64,000 nucleotides of DNA from Bradyrhizobium sp. SK17 (GCF_002831585.1 NZ_CP025113.1:62001-126000); one strand, 5' to 3'; shown: positions 18,880 through 27,839, numbered from the stretch's first letter. The notes: a model not told the origin generated them from the letters alone. Numbers and translations are program-made.

Positions 18880-19337
18880 GGGACAATCCTGTTACTTCGA
18901 AAGGCCCGTGTTGGAGGCCGTACCTGATCAATGCCGAAAGGTGGCAAAATGGGATTTATCCCGACAAGCGGCCTGCCGCCCGGGACGGGCCGGTTTCTAA
19001 GCCATCAGACCGTTAAATGTCAACCGAGACGGGCTGCTTTTCGGCCATACCCTGTTCTGGAACCCGCGCAGGTCAGGCCACCACGCCGTTGAGATTGCTT
19101 CGGAAACGGCGGCTCCGCCGTAGCCCCTGCCAAGAGCCCATCTGAACCCTGCGCCCCGACGATCGCACCCTGGCCAGCGAATCGTGGCTGCCTGTCCGGC
19201 TTGAGCCCGTCACACCGGACGACCTCGCCAACGAACCCAGCGCGGACCGCATCGGCGTCGCTCCAGAGCGCTTGCGAAGATCGTTATATAGTATAATTAT
19301 TTTCCATCACCAACAAACACGCCGCCGGGGAAGCCGA
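18880..19337. other. Intergenic region upstream of rpmJ and the amidohydrolase
   Basis: 458 bases with no convincing gene. A notably AT-rich patch at 19281-19305 includes TATAAT (19292-19297) about 40 bases before the amidohydrolase ATG and is a likely -10 element. A protein-like open stretch at about 19145-19275 has no start or ribosome site. The remainder shows nothing that I can name. Confidence 0.4.
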
Positions 19338-20222
19338 ATGCCCAAGCTCAAACTGCCCGACATCGAGAAAGTCGTCGCGATCGACATCCACACCCATGCC
19401 GAGGAGCCCTGCGGCATGCATGGCGACGACGGCTATGACGACTTCCAGGCGCAGATGGCCGACTATTTCAAGTCGCCGCACAAGCATCCGCCGACGGTGC
19501 CGGAGACCGCGGCCTATTACCGCGCCAAGAACATCGCCGCGGTGATCTTCCCGGTCGATGCCGAACGCGAGACCGGCTTTCGCCGCTACAACAACATGGA
19601 GATGCTGGAGGTCGCCTCCGATCATCTCGACGTTTTGATCCCGTTCGTCTCGATCGACCCGCACAAGGGCAAGCTCGGCGTCCGCGAGGCGCGCAAGCTG
19701 ATCGAGGACTACGGCGTCCGCGGCTTCAAATTCCATCCGACCATGCAGGGCTTCTACGCCAACGACCGCTTGGCCTATCCGCTCTATGAGGCGATCAATG
19801 ATGGCGGCGCGATCGCGCTGTTCCACACCGGCCAGACCGGCGTCGGCTCCGGCATGCCCGGCGGCATGGGAATGCGGCTGAAATATTCCAACCCGATGTA
19901 CATGGACGACGTCGCGGCGGACTTCCCCGACCTCAAGATCATCCTGGCGCACCCTTCCTTCCCCTGGCAGGAAGAGGCGCTGTCGGTCGCGACCCACAAG
20001 CCGAACGTCTATATCGACCTGTCCGGCTGGTCGCCGAAATACTTCCCGCCGATCCTGGTGCGCTACATCAACTCGATCCTGCAGGACAAGATGCTGTTCG
20101 GCTCCGACTGGCCGGTGATCACGCCGGACCGCTGGCTCGCCGATTTTGCAAAACTCGACATCCGCGAGGAGATCCGGCCGAAGGTCCTGAAGGCCAACGC
20201 GCGCAAGATTTTGGGTATATAA
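19338..20222 (+). CDS. Amidohydrolase family (amidohydrolase 2) metal-dependent hydrolase or decarboxylase
   Basis: TIM-barrel hydrolase of 294 residues. The metal site is seen in AIDIHTHAEEP (HxH), the beta-strand histidine in GFKFHPTMQGF, a further ALFHTGQTG, the LAHPSFPWQ histidine and the C-terminal aspartate in LFGSDWPVI. This pattern belongs to amidohydrolase family 2, which includes decarboxylases and lactonases acting on aromatic-derived acids. gggga stands a few bases before the ATG. It is followed after 66 bases by a dehalogenase gene on the same strand. Exact substrate unknown. Confidence 0.88.
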   Translation: MPKLKLPDIEKVVAIDIHTHAEEPCGMHGDDGYDDFQAQMADYFKSPHKHPPTVPETAAYYRAKNIAAVIFPVDAERETGFRRYNNMEMLEVASDHLDVLIPFVSIDPHKGKLGVREARKLIEDYGVRGFKFHPTMQGFYANDRLAYPLYEAINDGGAIALFHTGQTGVGSGMPGGMGMRLKYSNPMYMDDVAADFPDLKIILAHPSFPWQEEALSVATHKPNVYIDLSGWSPKYFPPILVRYINSILQDKMLFGSDWPVITPDRWLADFAKLDIREEIRPKVLKANARKILGI

Positions 20223-20288
20223 GGCGGTCCCTGCACCGCGCCCTCGGCGTCCCGATCGCGCGGCGGTCGGGACGAAGGGGTAAAGACA

Positions 20289-21032
20289 ATGAGCATCAAG
20301 GCAATCGTCTTCGACGCCTATGGCACGCTCTACGACGTGCAGTCGGTCGCCGATGTCACCGAGGACGCGTTCCCCGGCTATGGCGACATCATCACGCAAA
20401 TCTGGCGCCTCAAGCAGCTCGAATATTCCTGGCTGCGCTCGTTGATGCGGCGCTACCAGGATTTCGCGACCGTCACCCGCGACTCGCTCGCCTACACGCT
20501 GCGCAGCCTCGGCCTGCAATATGACGAGGCGACGTTCGCCCGCATTATCGACAAATATCGGCATCTCGCGCTGTACCCTGATGCGGTCGCCGCGCTCGAG
20601 GCGATGAAGGACAGGAAGCTCGCGATCCTCTCCAACGGCAGCCCCGACATGCTGAATGCGCTGGTGCGCAATTCGGGGCTCGACCGCCTGCTCGATGCGA
20701 CCATCAGCGTCGATGCCCACAAGGTGTTCAAACCGGCGCCCGAAGCCTACACGCTGATCGAGGACGTGCTGAAGATCCCGCCGGCGGAGGTGCTGTTCAT
20801 CTCCTCCAACCCATGGGACGCCTGCGGCGCCAAGGCGTTCGGCCTCACCGTCGCCTGGATCGAGCGGGTGACACCGGAGGCGATGGCGCTGGCCTGCGTC
20901 GACAGCGAGACGGTCGCCCCATTGACGATGTTCAAGGCGCTGCGTACCCAGATGGACGAGCTCGGCGTCGTACCCGATCACCGGATCCACGGTCTCGCCG
21001 AGCTTCCCGCCCTGGTGTCTGCCAAATCCTGA
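20289..21032 (+). CDS. Haloacid dehalogenase, type II
   Basis: HAD-superfamily enzyme of 247 residues similar to L-2-haloacid dehalogenases, which replace halogen on 2-haloalkanoic acids by a hydroxyl with inversion. The nucleophile is the Asp in VFDAYGTLYDV. Motif II is ILSNGSPDML, motif III lysine HKVFKPAPEAY, and motif IV SSNPWDACGAKAFG, the SSNxWD form typical of type II dehalogenases. Length is normal. It is probably co-transcribed with the amidohydrolase before it and the YbaK-type gene 20 bases after it. Confidence 0.88.
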   Translation: MSIKAIVFDAYGTLYDVQSVADVTEDAFPGYGDIITQIWRLKQLEYSWLRSLMRRYQDFATVTRDSLAYTLRSLGLQYDEATFARIIDKYRHLALYPDAVAALEAMKDRKLAILSNGSPDMLNALVRNSGLDRLLDATISVDAHKVFKPAPEAYTLIEDVLKIPPAEVLFISSNPWDACGAKAFGLTVAWIERVTPEAMALACVDSETVAPLTMFKALRTQMDELGVVPDHRIHGLAELPALVSAKS

Positions 21033-21052
21033 CGAGCAAGGTCCTGAGCGTT

Positions 21053-21520
21053 ATGAGTCTCGAGTCCGTCCGCGCCTTCTTCGCCGAGAAGGCGCCCGAT
21101 ATCTCCGTGATCGAATCCACCACGAGCTCAGCGACCGTCGTGCTGGCGGCGGAGGCCTATGGCGTCGAGCCGGCGCGGATCGCCAAGACGCTGAGCCTGC
21201 GGGTCGGCGACCGCGTGGTGCTGATCGTCGCCGCCGGCACGTCACGGATGGACAACAAGAAGGTCAAGGCGGTGTTCGGCGGCAAACCGAAGATGCTCGG
21301 CCTCGACGAGGTCGCAGACATCACCGGCCACGAAGTCGGCGGCGTCTGCCCATTCGGGCTGAAGACGCCGCTGCCGATCTATTGCGACGTGTCGCTGAAG
21401 GCATTCGACGTCGTGGTGCCGGCCGCGGGCTCGACCCACAGCGCGGTCCGTATCACGCCGGACAGGATGGCAGAACTGACCGCAGCCGAATGGGTCGATG
21501 TTTGCGAAGTCCGGCCGTAA
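21053..21520 (+). CDS. YbaK/EbsC-family aminoacyl-tRNA editing protein
   Basis: A protein of 155 residues of the YbaK/ProX-type editing family, which removes wrong amino acids from charged tRNA. It shows IAKTLSLRVGDRVVLIVAAGTSRMDNKKVKAVFG with the conserved lysines, GHEVGGVCPFGL and the end VVPAAGSTHSAVRI. The ATG at 21053 starts MSLESVRAFF; the gap to the dehalogenase stop is 20 bases. The link to the preceding catabolic-looking genes is unclear. Confidence 0.85.
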   Translation: MSLESVRAFFAEKAPDISVIESTTSSATVVLAAEAYGVEPARIAKTLSLRVGDRVVLIVAAGTSRMDNKKVKAVFGGKPKMLGLDEVADITGHEVGGVCPFGLKTPLPIYCDVSLKAFDVVVPAAGSTHSAVRITPDRMAELTAAEWVDVCEVRP

Positions 21521-21563
21521 CGCGCTGCCTCCAACATTCGACCTGACTTCATCAGCTCCTGGA

Positions 21564-21932
21564 TCAGTTATCGTCATCATCCAGCGACGGCCGCGGCGGC
21601 GCAAGCGGCGCCGGCTGCAACTGCTGCGGCGCCTGCGGCCGCTGCTGCATCTGGGGCCGCGGCGCGCGCCCTTGCGTCTGCGGCTCCTGCACGCTTGCGT
21701 TCGACTCGAACACGGCGCGGCAGCCATGGGAGAGTTGCGGCGTGTTCTGTCGCAGACAGGCCACGATGCGCTGCACGTCGGGCACCTGGTCGCTGCAAAG
21801 CCGCCACACATCCGGCGTGCACGCCATCTGCTGTGCCCAGGTTCCCCGATAGTCCTCGGCGAATGCGGCGTTGCTAGCGGCGGCTCCGCCGATCGCTATG
21901 GCAAGGCTCAGGACGATCCGCTGCGATCGCAT
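21564..21932 (-). CDS. Small exported Cys-containing protein with Gln/Pro-rich tail
   Basis: A protein of 122 residues. MRSQRIVLSLAIAIGG...AFAED gives a signal peptide. The core WAQQMACTPDVWRLCSDQVPDVQRIVACLRQN...LSHGCRAVFE has four cysteines in a pattern resembling cysteine-rich repeat (GLG1-like) proteins. The tail is rich in Gln and Pro and ends in SLDDDDN. caggag precedes the ATG at 21932. Common as an uncharacterised exported protein in rhizobia. Confidence 0.72.
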   Translation of the reverse strand: MRSQRIVLSLAIAIGGAAASNAAFAEDYRGTWAQQMACTPDVWRLCSDQVPDVQRIVACLRQNTPQLSHGCRAVFESNASVQEPQTQGRAPRPQMQQRPQAPQQLQPAPLAPPRPSLDDDDN

Positions 21933-22108
21933 GTCCGGCTCCTGTGATTTCCAGTTTGTGTCTTGGTGGCGCACACGCTTCGCGCGGCGGCGCGTTCCAA
22001 ATCTGGCAAATGAATGGGGCCAAGGATCGTTCGTGCAGACAACTAAATGTGAAGACCGATCGCGCCGGAACCAAGTTCCCGGCACCCGATCCGAAAGTGC
22101 GATGGACG

Positions 22109-22143
22109 CGTAGGGTGGCACGCTTCGCTTTGCCCACCCTACG
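22109..22143. repeat. Palindromic repeat overlapping the LysR stop codon
   Basis: cgtagggtgg (22109-22118) and ccaccctacg (22134-22143) form a 10-bp stem with a 15-base loop. The stop of the adjacent LysR gene (22139-22141) is inside the right arm. GTAGGGTGG-type palindromes are frequent dispersed elements in Bradyrhizobium genomes (general knowledge). Confidence 0.6.
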
Positions 22144-23059
22144 ATTTACGACCCGCGCTTCTTCCCCTGGCAAATTGCCGGGCGAGAAATTCGGCCAGCA
22201 CCTCGACGCGGGCGGGGCGCGGGCCGCCGGGCGGCGTGACGAGATGCACGGCGCCCTCGGGCTGCTTCCAACCTTTCAGGATGACCTCGACCTCGCCGCT
22301 TGCGATCGCGTCGCCGACGATGAAGTCGGGCAGATCGGCGATGCCGAGCCCGGCGATCAGCGCCGGCATCACCGCTTCGCCATTGTTGACCCGCAGCTGG
22401 CCGGCGGGGCGCACGCTGGCCTGCTCGCCCGACGCATTGGTGTAGTGCCAGACGCCCTGGGTCGAGAGATAGGCGTAGCCGAAGCATTTGTGCTCGGCGA
22501 GATGCATCGGGTGTGTCGGCCGGCCGTAACGCTTGAGGTAGGACGGCGCGGCCACGGTGTAGCGCGGCATGCCGCACAGCCGCCGCGCGATCAGCGAGGA
22601 GTCAGGCAGCCGCGCGATGCGCAGGCCGGCATCAAAGCCCTCGCCGATCAGGTCGACCGTGGCGTCGCTGAGATGCAGATCGATCGAGACCTCCGGATAG
22701 GCCTCCATGAATTCGGGCAGCAGCGGTGCCACCGTCTTGATGCCGAAGCTCATCGGCACCGCGAGCCGCACCAGGCCGCGCGGCGTGGTCGATTGCGCCA
22801 GCGCCTCGTTCTCCGCCGCCTCGCCGTCGGCCAATAGCCGCGCGGCGCGCTCCGACAATTTCTGGCCGGCATCGGTCAGCGCCAGCCGCCGCGAGGTGCG
22901 GTTGAACAGCCGCGCGCCAAGCCGCTCCTCAAGCCTGGAGACCGCCTTCGACACCGTCGCCTTGGACAGCGACAGCTCGGTCGCGGCCGCCGCAAACGAG
23001 CGTAATTCCACGACTTTCGCGAAAATCGCGAGGGCCTCGAAGTCCGGCAGTTTCGACAT
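22139..23059 (-). CDS. LysR-family transcriptional regulator
   Basis: A regulator of 306 residues. The N-terminal winged HTH is FEALAIFAKVVELRSFAAAATELSLSKATVSKAVSRLEERLGARLFNRTSRRLALTDAG, followed by a type-2 periplasmic-binding-like effector domain (VRLAVPMSFG, DLHLSDATVDLIGEGFDAGLRI). It is divergent from the SDR, pirin and wrbA genes, with 123 bases between starts, the classic LysR arrangement, so it probably controls that operon. The gene ends inside a palindromic repeat, and its very last residues are therefore encoded by that repeat. Confidence 0.92.
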   Translation of the reverse strand: MSKLPDFEALAIFAKVVELRSFAAAATELSLSKATVSKAVSRLEERLGARLFNRTSRRLALTDAGQKLSERAARLLADGEAAENEALAQSTTPRGLVRLAVPMSFGIKTVAPLLPEFMEAYPEVSIDLHLSDATVDLIGEGFDAGLRIARLPDSSLIARRLCGMPRYTVAAPSYLKRYGRPTHPMHLAEHKCFGYAYLSTQGVWHYTNASGEQASVRPAGQLRVNNGEAVMPALIAGLGIADLPDFIVGDAIASGEVEVILKGWKQPEGAVHLVTPPGGPRPARVEVLAEFLARQFARGRSAGRKS

Positions 23060-23182
23060 GGGGTGCTATCCTGACCACTCAATATGGAAACAATGAGTTT
23101 CAATAGTTTCTATTTCTATACCACAGCCGGAGGCATATCCAAGAGCCATCGAATTCAACCACTCAATCGATGGAGAAATCCA

Positions 23183-23935
23183 ATGACCAACAAGCTCTCA
23201 GGCAAGGTTGCCCTCGTCACCGGTGGTTCGCGCGGCATTGGTGCCGCCAGCGCCCGCGCACTCGCCACCGAAGGCGCCAATGTCGCGATCAGTTATGTCG
23301 CCTCTCCGGAGAAGGCGGAAGCGGTCGTCGCCGAATTGAAGGCCAAGGGCGTCAACGCCCGCGCCTACAAGGCCGACCAGGCCTCGTCAGCCGATGTTGA
23401 TCAGCTGGTGAAGTCGGTCGCCAAGGATTTTGGCCGGCTCGACATCCTGGTCAACAATGCCGGTGTCGCATCCGGCGGCGCAGTCGACGATCCCAAGGCC
23501 GATACGACGACGCTCGCCCGTCAGGAAGCGATCAACATCGACGGCGTGATCACCGCGATCCGTGCCGCCTCGAAGCTGATGGGTGAAGGTGGCCGCATCG
23601 TCACCGTGGGCTCCATGCTGGCCGATCGCGCCTCCTTCCCGGGCCTTGCCGACTACGTCGCCACCAAGGCGGCCGTCGTCGGTTACACCAAGGGCGCGGC
23701 GCGCGACCTCGGACCGCGCGGCATCACGGTGAATGTGGTGCAGCCCGGCTCGATCGACACCGACATGAACCCGAAGGACGGTGGCGAGTTCGCCGAGACG
23801 CAACGCTTGCAGCACGCGCTACAACGCTTCGGCCGGCCGGAGGAAGTCGCCGCCGGCGTCCTGTTCCTGGCCAGCCCGGAAGCCTCGTTCGTGACCGGCA
23901 CGGTGCTCAACGTCGACGGCGGCTTCGGCGCCTGA
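23183..23935 (+). CDS. SDR-family oxidoreductase (3-oxoacyl-ACP reductase-like)
   Basis: NAD(P)-dependent short-chain dehydrogenase of 250 residues. TGGSRGIGAASA binds the cofactor, NNAG is intact, the catalytic serine is in VTVGSM and the Tyr/Lys pair in YVATKAAVVGYTKG. The C-terminal FVTGTVLNVDGGFGA is typical. The start at 23183 follows ggagaaatcc. It is first in a rightward group with pirin and wrbA and is divergent from LysR. A substrate such as a quinone or aldehyde is inference. Confidence 0.9.
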   Translation: MTNKLSGKVALVTGGSRGIGAASARALATEGANVAISYVASPEKAEAVVAELKAKGVNARAYKADQASSADVDQLVKSVAKDFGRLDILVNNAGVASGGAVDDPKADTTTLARQEAINIDGVITAIRAASKLMGEGGRIVTVGSMLADRASFPGLADYVATKAAVVGYTKGAARDLGPRGITVNVVQPGSIDTDMNPKDGGEFAETQRLQHALQRFGRPEEVAAGVLFLASPEASFVTGTVLNVDGGFGA

Positions 23936-23955
23936 TCGCACAATTTTCCGGAGAC

Positions 23956-23975
23956 GCCGGGCCTCAGCGCCCGGC
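23956..23975 (+). terminator. Hairpin after the SDR gene
   Basis: gccgggc (23956-23962) and gcccggc (23969-23975) form a short GC stem between the SDR and pirin genes. No T-tract; it may attenuate or stabilise the transcript. Confidence 0.4.
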
Positions 23976-24009
23976 CCCTCCCAAACATTCGACATCAAGG
24001 GGAATGACC

Positions 24010-24708
24010 ATGATCGAACTGAAACCATTCGCAAAGCTCGGCGGTGCCGACCACGGTTGGCTGAAAGCCAAGCACCACTTCTCGTTCGCGAACTATTACG
24101 ATCCCGACAATGTCAGCCACGGCGCGCTGCGGGTCTGGAACGATGATGAGATCGCGCCCAATTCCGGCTTCCCGGCGCATCCGCACGCCAACATGGAGAT
24201 CATCACCTATGTTCGCGAAGGTGCGATCACACACCAGGACTCGCTCGGCAACAAGGGACGCACCGAAGCGGGCGACGTGCAGGTGATGAGCGCCGGCAGC
24301 GGCATCCGCCACTCCGAGTACAATCTGGAGCCGGCGAAAACCAAGATCTTCCAGATCTGGATCGAGCCGACCACGAAGGGCGGCCACCCGACCTGGGGTT
24401 CGAAGCCGTTCCCGAAGGCCGACCGCTCCGGCAAGCTCGTCACCATCGCCTCGGGTATCGAAGGCGACAGCGACGCGCTGCCGATCCGGGCCAATGCGCG
24501 GGTGCTCGCCACCACACTGAAGGCTGGCGAGAGCGCGGAATATGCCGCCGACAAGGCCCGTCACCTCTATCTGGTGCCGGCGGCCGGCAGCATCGAAGTC
24601 AACGGCGTGCGCGTCAATGCCCGCGACGGCGCCGCGATCCGCGACGAAGCCACGCTGAAGATCACCGCGCTCGAGGACGCCGAGCTCGTGCTGGTCGACG
24701 CCGCCTGA
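24010..24708 (+). CDS. Pirin-family cupin protein (quercetinase-like)
   Basis: Bicupin of 232 residues of the pirin family, whose members can act as quercetin dioxygenases or as redox-linked regulators. The metal-binding residues are in SGFPAHPHANMEIITYV and SGIRHSEYN. ATG 24010 was chosen over ATG 24004 because the ggggaa ribosome site ends directly at 24004, too close to serve it. It lies 74 bases after SDR and 87 bases before wrbA. Confidence 0.9.
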   Translation: MIELKPFAKLGGADHGWLKAKHHFSFANYYDPDNVSHGALRVWNDDEIAPNSGFPAHPHANMEIITYVREGAITHQDSLGNKGRTEAGDVQVMSAGSGIRHSEYNLEPAKTKIFQIWIEPTTKGGHPTWGSKPFPKADRSGKLVTIASGIEGDSDALPIRANARVLATTLKAGESAEYAADKARHLYLVPAAGSIEVNGVRVNARDGAAIRDEATLKITALEDAELVLVDAA

Positions 24709-24722
24709 TCACCTCTCACTTT

Positions 24723-24750
24723 GCATGCGCGGATCGACATCCGCGCATGC
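24723..24750 (+). repeat. Perfect 12-bp hairpin between pirin and wrbA
   Basis: gcatgcgcggat (24723-24734) and atccgcgcatgc (24739-24750) pair exactly with a 4-base loop. It sits 15 bases after the pirin stop. There is only a short T-run after it, so partial termination or mRNA stabilisation is more likely than full termination. Confidence 0.6.
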
Positions 24751-24795
24751 TTCCCCACGAAACATCTCCCTCAACCCATCAAAAAGGAGGCCATC

Positions 24796-25395
24796 ATGGC
24801 CAAGGTTCTGGTTCTCTATTATTCCGCCTACGGTCACATCGAGGCGATGGCGAAGGCCGTCGCGGAAGGCGCGCGCGAAGCTGGCGCGACCGTCGACATC
24901 AAGCGCGTGCCCGAGCTGGTGCCGGCCGACGTCGCCAAGGCCTCGTACTACAAGCTCGACCAGGCGGCGCCGATCGCTGAGATCAACGACCTCGCCAATT
25001 ACGATGCTGTTATCGTCGGCACCGGCACCCGGTTCGGCCGCATGGCCTCCCAGATGGCCAACTTCCTCGACCAGGCCGGCGGGCTGTGGGCCAAGGGTGC
25101 GCTGAACGGCAAGGTCGGCGGCGCCTTCACTTCGAGCGCGACCCAGCATGGCGGCCAGGAGACCACGCTGTTCTCGATCATCACCAACCTGCTGCATTTC
25201 GGCATGACGGTGGTCGGTCTGAATTACGGCTTTGCCGGCCAGATGAAACTCGACGAGGTCACCGGTGGCGCGCCCTATGGCGCCACCACGATCACCGGCG
25301 GCGACGGCAGCCGACAGCCCAGCGAGAACGAGCTGGCCGGCGCCCGCTACCAGGGCCGCATGATCGCGGAGACCGCCAGGAAACTTCATGGCTAA
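24796..25395 (+). CDS. wrbA: NAD(P)H:quinone oxidoreductase WrbA
   Basis: Flavodoxin-like FMN enzyme of 199 residues that reduces quinones by two electrons, avoiding semiquinone radicals. The FMN phosphate loop is [12 protein letters not shown], and [19 protein letters not shown] and [12 protein letters not shown] are hallmark WrbA stretches. aaaggagg precedes the ATG. It is the last gene of the LysR-divergent group. Confidence 0.95.
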   Translation: MAKVLVLYYSAYGHIEAMAKAVAEGAREAGATVDIKRVPELVPADVAKASYYKLDQAAPIAEINDLANYDAVIVGTGTRFGRMASQMANFLDQAGGLWAKGALNGKVGGAFTSSATQHGGQETTLFSIITNLLHFGMTVVGLNYGFAGQMKLDEVTGGAPYGATTITGGDGSRQPSENELAGARYQGRMIAETARKLHG

Positions 25396-25438
25396 GCTGC
25401 ACGGCTGAGCCGGGCAACCCGCCGCAGGGCTGAGCGAC

Positions 25439-25470
25439 AAGGGCGGCATCTCGTTCGGGATGCCGCCCTT
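25439..25470. terminator. Bidirectional terminator between wrbA and the acetyltransferase
   Basis: aagggcggcatc (25439-25450) pairs exactly with gatgccgccctt (25459-25470). It lies between two convergent stop codons and could serve both strands. Confidence 0.65.
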
Positions 25471-25473
25471 CAT

Positions 25474-26664
25474 TCAGTCTTCCTCGCGCGACGGCGTGGC
25501 CTTGCCGAGCGCCTGCTTCAGCCGCGCGGTGAGTTTCGGATAGTGCCGCAGCGCCAGCACGGCCCGGTCGCGTAGCGCGGTAGGCTGTCCGCGCCAGCTC
25601 AAGGCGGCGCCGAGATCGACCAGCGGCGTGCGCTGCGGTCCGAACCGGCGCTTGTAGCTGTAATTGCCGATCGAGAAATCGAACTCCCGCACGCCATCCC
25701 TGTGCAGCGCCTCGATCGTGCGGTCGATGATCAGCCGGCCCGGCGAGCACATCGACCATTTTTCGCCGGCATTGCTGATGCGGATCATGACGTAGCGCGA
25801 ACCGGTGCGGATCCCGAGCAGGGTCGCCACCACCTCGTCGCGTGTCGTCAGCGCTGTCATCACCGCATAGCCGCTGCTGGTGCCTCGCTGCACGAGGTCG
25901 CGATAGAACGCGGTGCAATCCTGCTTGTCGAGCACGTAATTGAGCCCGAGACCGAGCAGCCGGTCGCCCTGCTGCACCTCGGTGACCGAGAGCACGTTCA
26001 TCGCTTCATCGGTGCTCGCGGCGATTGCGAAGGCCGCGGACGAATCCCGCGTGAACACGCGCCAGCTTCGTCCGAGCTCCTTGCGAACCTTCCTGTCCAG
26101 CTCACTGCGCCAGGCATCGTAGTCGTCACCGATCGCGAGCAGATTGCCGTTGACCACCGACGGCCCGATCCCGTCCAGCTGCGCCAGCGGGTTGGCCCGC
26201 GCCGCCAACTTGAGCGGCATCTTGCGCAGGCGGATCAGATCGGCACCGCCATCCATCCCACGCAGCGCCGCCTGCAAATCCTGCCAGAACAGCCATGCTG
26301 CCGTTTCGTCGCGTGGCGCGGCGGGGCCGAGCACCGGCGCATTGAAATCGGTGAGGTTGAGATCGGCGAACTCGATGACGCGGAGGCCGGCCTCCCGCCG
26401 GCGGATCAGCGGCAGCAGCGCAGCGCGTTCGCCGGTCGACGAATCGCACACGAGGGCGATCAGCGGCTCGATGCCATCGGTCGCCGCAAAGGCTCGATAC
26501 CATGAAGCGTACCACTGCGGATGCTGGAATACGGTCGGCGGATCGAACGCGCCCCAGCGGGCCATCGCCTGCCCCCAATCCGACATCAATTCGACGTCGA
26601 AGCCAACCGCATAAGAGGACGCCCGCGCCCCGAATTTTCCAACTGCTGTCGTCAAGACTGTCAT
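25474..26664 (-). CDS. GNAT/FemAB-like acetyltransferase (CelD/BcsE-type, Acetyltransf_6)
   Basis: A protein of 396 residues with the two-lobed GNAT fold found in polysaccharide clusters as CelD-like or FemAB-like proteins. The first lobe includes PTVFQHPQWYASWYRAF and LLPLIRRREAGLRVIEFADLNLTDFNAPV. The second has FYRDLVQRGTSSGYAVMTALT and the conserved end FDFSIGNYSYKRRFGP. It probably transfers an acyl or aminoacyl group to a sugar or carrier (inference). ATG 26664 is favoured over TTG 26685. It is downstream of the JmjC-like gene by 27 bases, so the two form an operon. Confidence 0.82.
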   Translation of the reverse strand: MTVLTTAVGKFGARASSYAVGFDVELMSDWGQAMARWGAFDPPTVFQHPQWYASWYRAFAATDGIEPLIALVCDSSTGERAALLPLIRRREAGLRVIEFADLNLTDFNAPVLGPAAPRDETAAWLFWQDLQAALRGMDGGADLIRLRKMPLKLAARANPLAQLDGIGPSVVNGNLLAIGDDYDAWRSELDRKVRKELGRSWRVFTRDSSAAFAIAASTDEAMNVLSVTEVQQGDRLLGLGLNYVLDKQDCTAFYRDLVQRGTSSGYAVMTALTTRDEVVATLLGIRTGSRYVMIRISNAGEKWSMCSPGRLIIDRTIEALHRDGVREFDFSIGNYSYKRRFGPQRTPLVDLGAALSWRGQPTALRDRAVLALRHYPKLTARLKQALGKATPSREED

Positions 26665-26691
26665 GTCAGCACCTGCTACCGGCAAGCCCGC

Positions 26692-27639
26692 TTACGCCGC
26701 CTCCAGCGCCGCCTTGGGCAGATCGACGATCTTGCCGAGATCGCTCTCGTCGAGACGGAAGTCGATCGGACGCCGCACGGCACGTTCGCGCTTCACCCAC
26801 TGTCCGTCACGCAGCAGCTTCTGCATCACCTGCTTGGCGAAGAATACCGGGCCGCGAATGCGGCGGCTGCGCGGCGTGTAGCCGAAGCGGTGGCGCAGCA
26901 TGCCGTTGGCAAGATGCAGGATCTGCGCGCGGCGGATGTCGTCGTTGACATAGGAGATCGTCATCGAGATGTTGACGGTGTCGAGGTTCTCGACCCGATG
27001 CGGCGCATTCAGCGGCCAGTTCAGCATCTGGCCGGGTTCGAGATCGATCACCCGCGCATGCCAGTCGTACCAGGGCTCGTAGGGGATATCGACCTCGACG
27101 TCGAACAGCGCGATGTTCTCGAGATGCTCGGGCCGGATGAACGGCTGCGTGTTGGGATAGATGTAGACCCGCTTGCGGCCCGAGATCTGCACCAGGCCCT
27201 GCCCCGGCAGATCGGCGTGGTAATAGATCTGCGCGTCCGGCGACGAAATCAGAATGCCGGCCTGATGGGTCGGCGCGTCGAAGCCCGGAACCTTGGCGGC
27301 GATCTCGCCGAACATCTGCTCGATCATGTCGCGGTAGCGGCGATCGATCGCGGTGACGTTGCGCAGGTTCAGCCACAGGCCACCGCGCGAGATCGCCTCG
27401 ATCACCTGATGCCCGCGCAGCCTGCCGATCTCGCCCTCGCGCCAGACCCGGCTCGAACCCTTGGCGCCGGTCTTGACCAGGCTGTAATGCTCGCGCGGAT
27501 AATGCTCGATCAGCCTGGCGAGATCGTCCATCGAGAACGCCGGCTGCTTGTGCATGGTATGCTCGAGCCGGATCGGCTGATGGCTCCAGAGCCTGGAATG
27601 GTTGTCATCCCAGTTCGCGAAGATCTTGCCCGTCGTCAT
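26692..27639 (-). CDS. JmjC/cupin-like Fe(II) oxygenase family protein
   Basis: A protein of 315 residues with a cupin-like jumonji fold. An iron triad is visible: the HxD of QIYYHADLPGQGLVQISG and the distal histidine in LNWPLNAPHRVEN. GLWLNLRNV and RKRVYIYPN are typical of the cupin_8/JmjC group of 2-oxoglutarate hydroxylases. The start at 27639 (MTTGKIFANW) has caggagcg upstream. Its substrate could be a protein, a sugar or a lipid carrier; its place between the acetyltransferase and a glycosyltransferase suggests work on the polysaccharide or its machinery (inference). Confidence 0.82.
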   Translation of the reverse strand: MTTGKIFANWDDNHSRLWSHQPIRLEHTMHKQPAFSMDDLARLIEHYPREHYSLVKTGAKGSSRVWREGEIGRLRGHQVIEAISRGGLWLNLRNVTAIDRRYRDMIEQMFGEIAAKVPGFDAPTHQAGILISSPDAQIYYHADLPGQGLVQISGRKRVYIYPNTQPFIRPEHLENIALFDVEVDIPYEPWYDWHARVIDLEPGQMLNWPLNAPHRVENLDTVNISMTISYVNDDIRRAQILHLANGMLRHRFGYTPRSRRIRGPVFFAKQVMQKLLRDGQWVKRERAVRRPIDFRLDESDLGKIVDLPKAALEAA

Positions 27640-27839
27640 GGTCGCGCTCCTGCTGCACCGTTTTGTTTCATTTGATGTCCCGTTCCGGGACGAAGGCGCA
27701 GCGCTCGAGCAGGGATTGGCAAGAACGGTGCCGTCGCGTATGCGCGCGGAGTTACCCAAAGCTAATGTCTCGCCGATATGGCTAACCGCGACATTGCCGG
27801 AACGGGCGCCAGGACAATCGCCGGGATCAACAAGGCAAG

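Noticed and set aside
19145..19275. Protein-like stretch before the amidohydrolase
   Set aside because: An open frame after a TGA reads like a short acidic peptide, but it has no start codon with a ribosome site and no family; it could be a decayed fragment but I cannot support it.
26521..27675. Plus-strand frame over the JmjC-like and acetyltransferase genes
   Set aside because: The opposite strand carries the conserved metal motif and ribosome sites; this frame has none.
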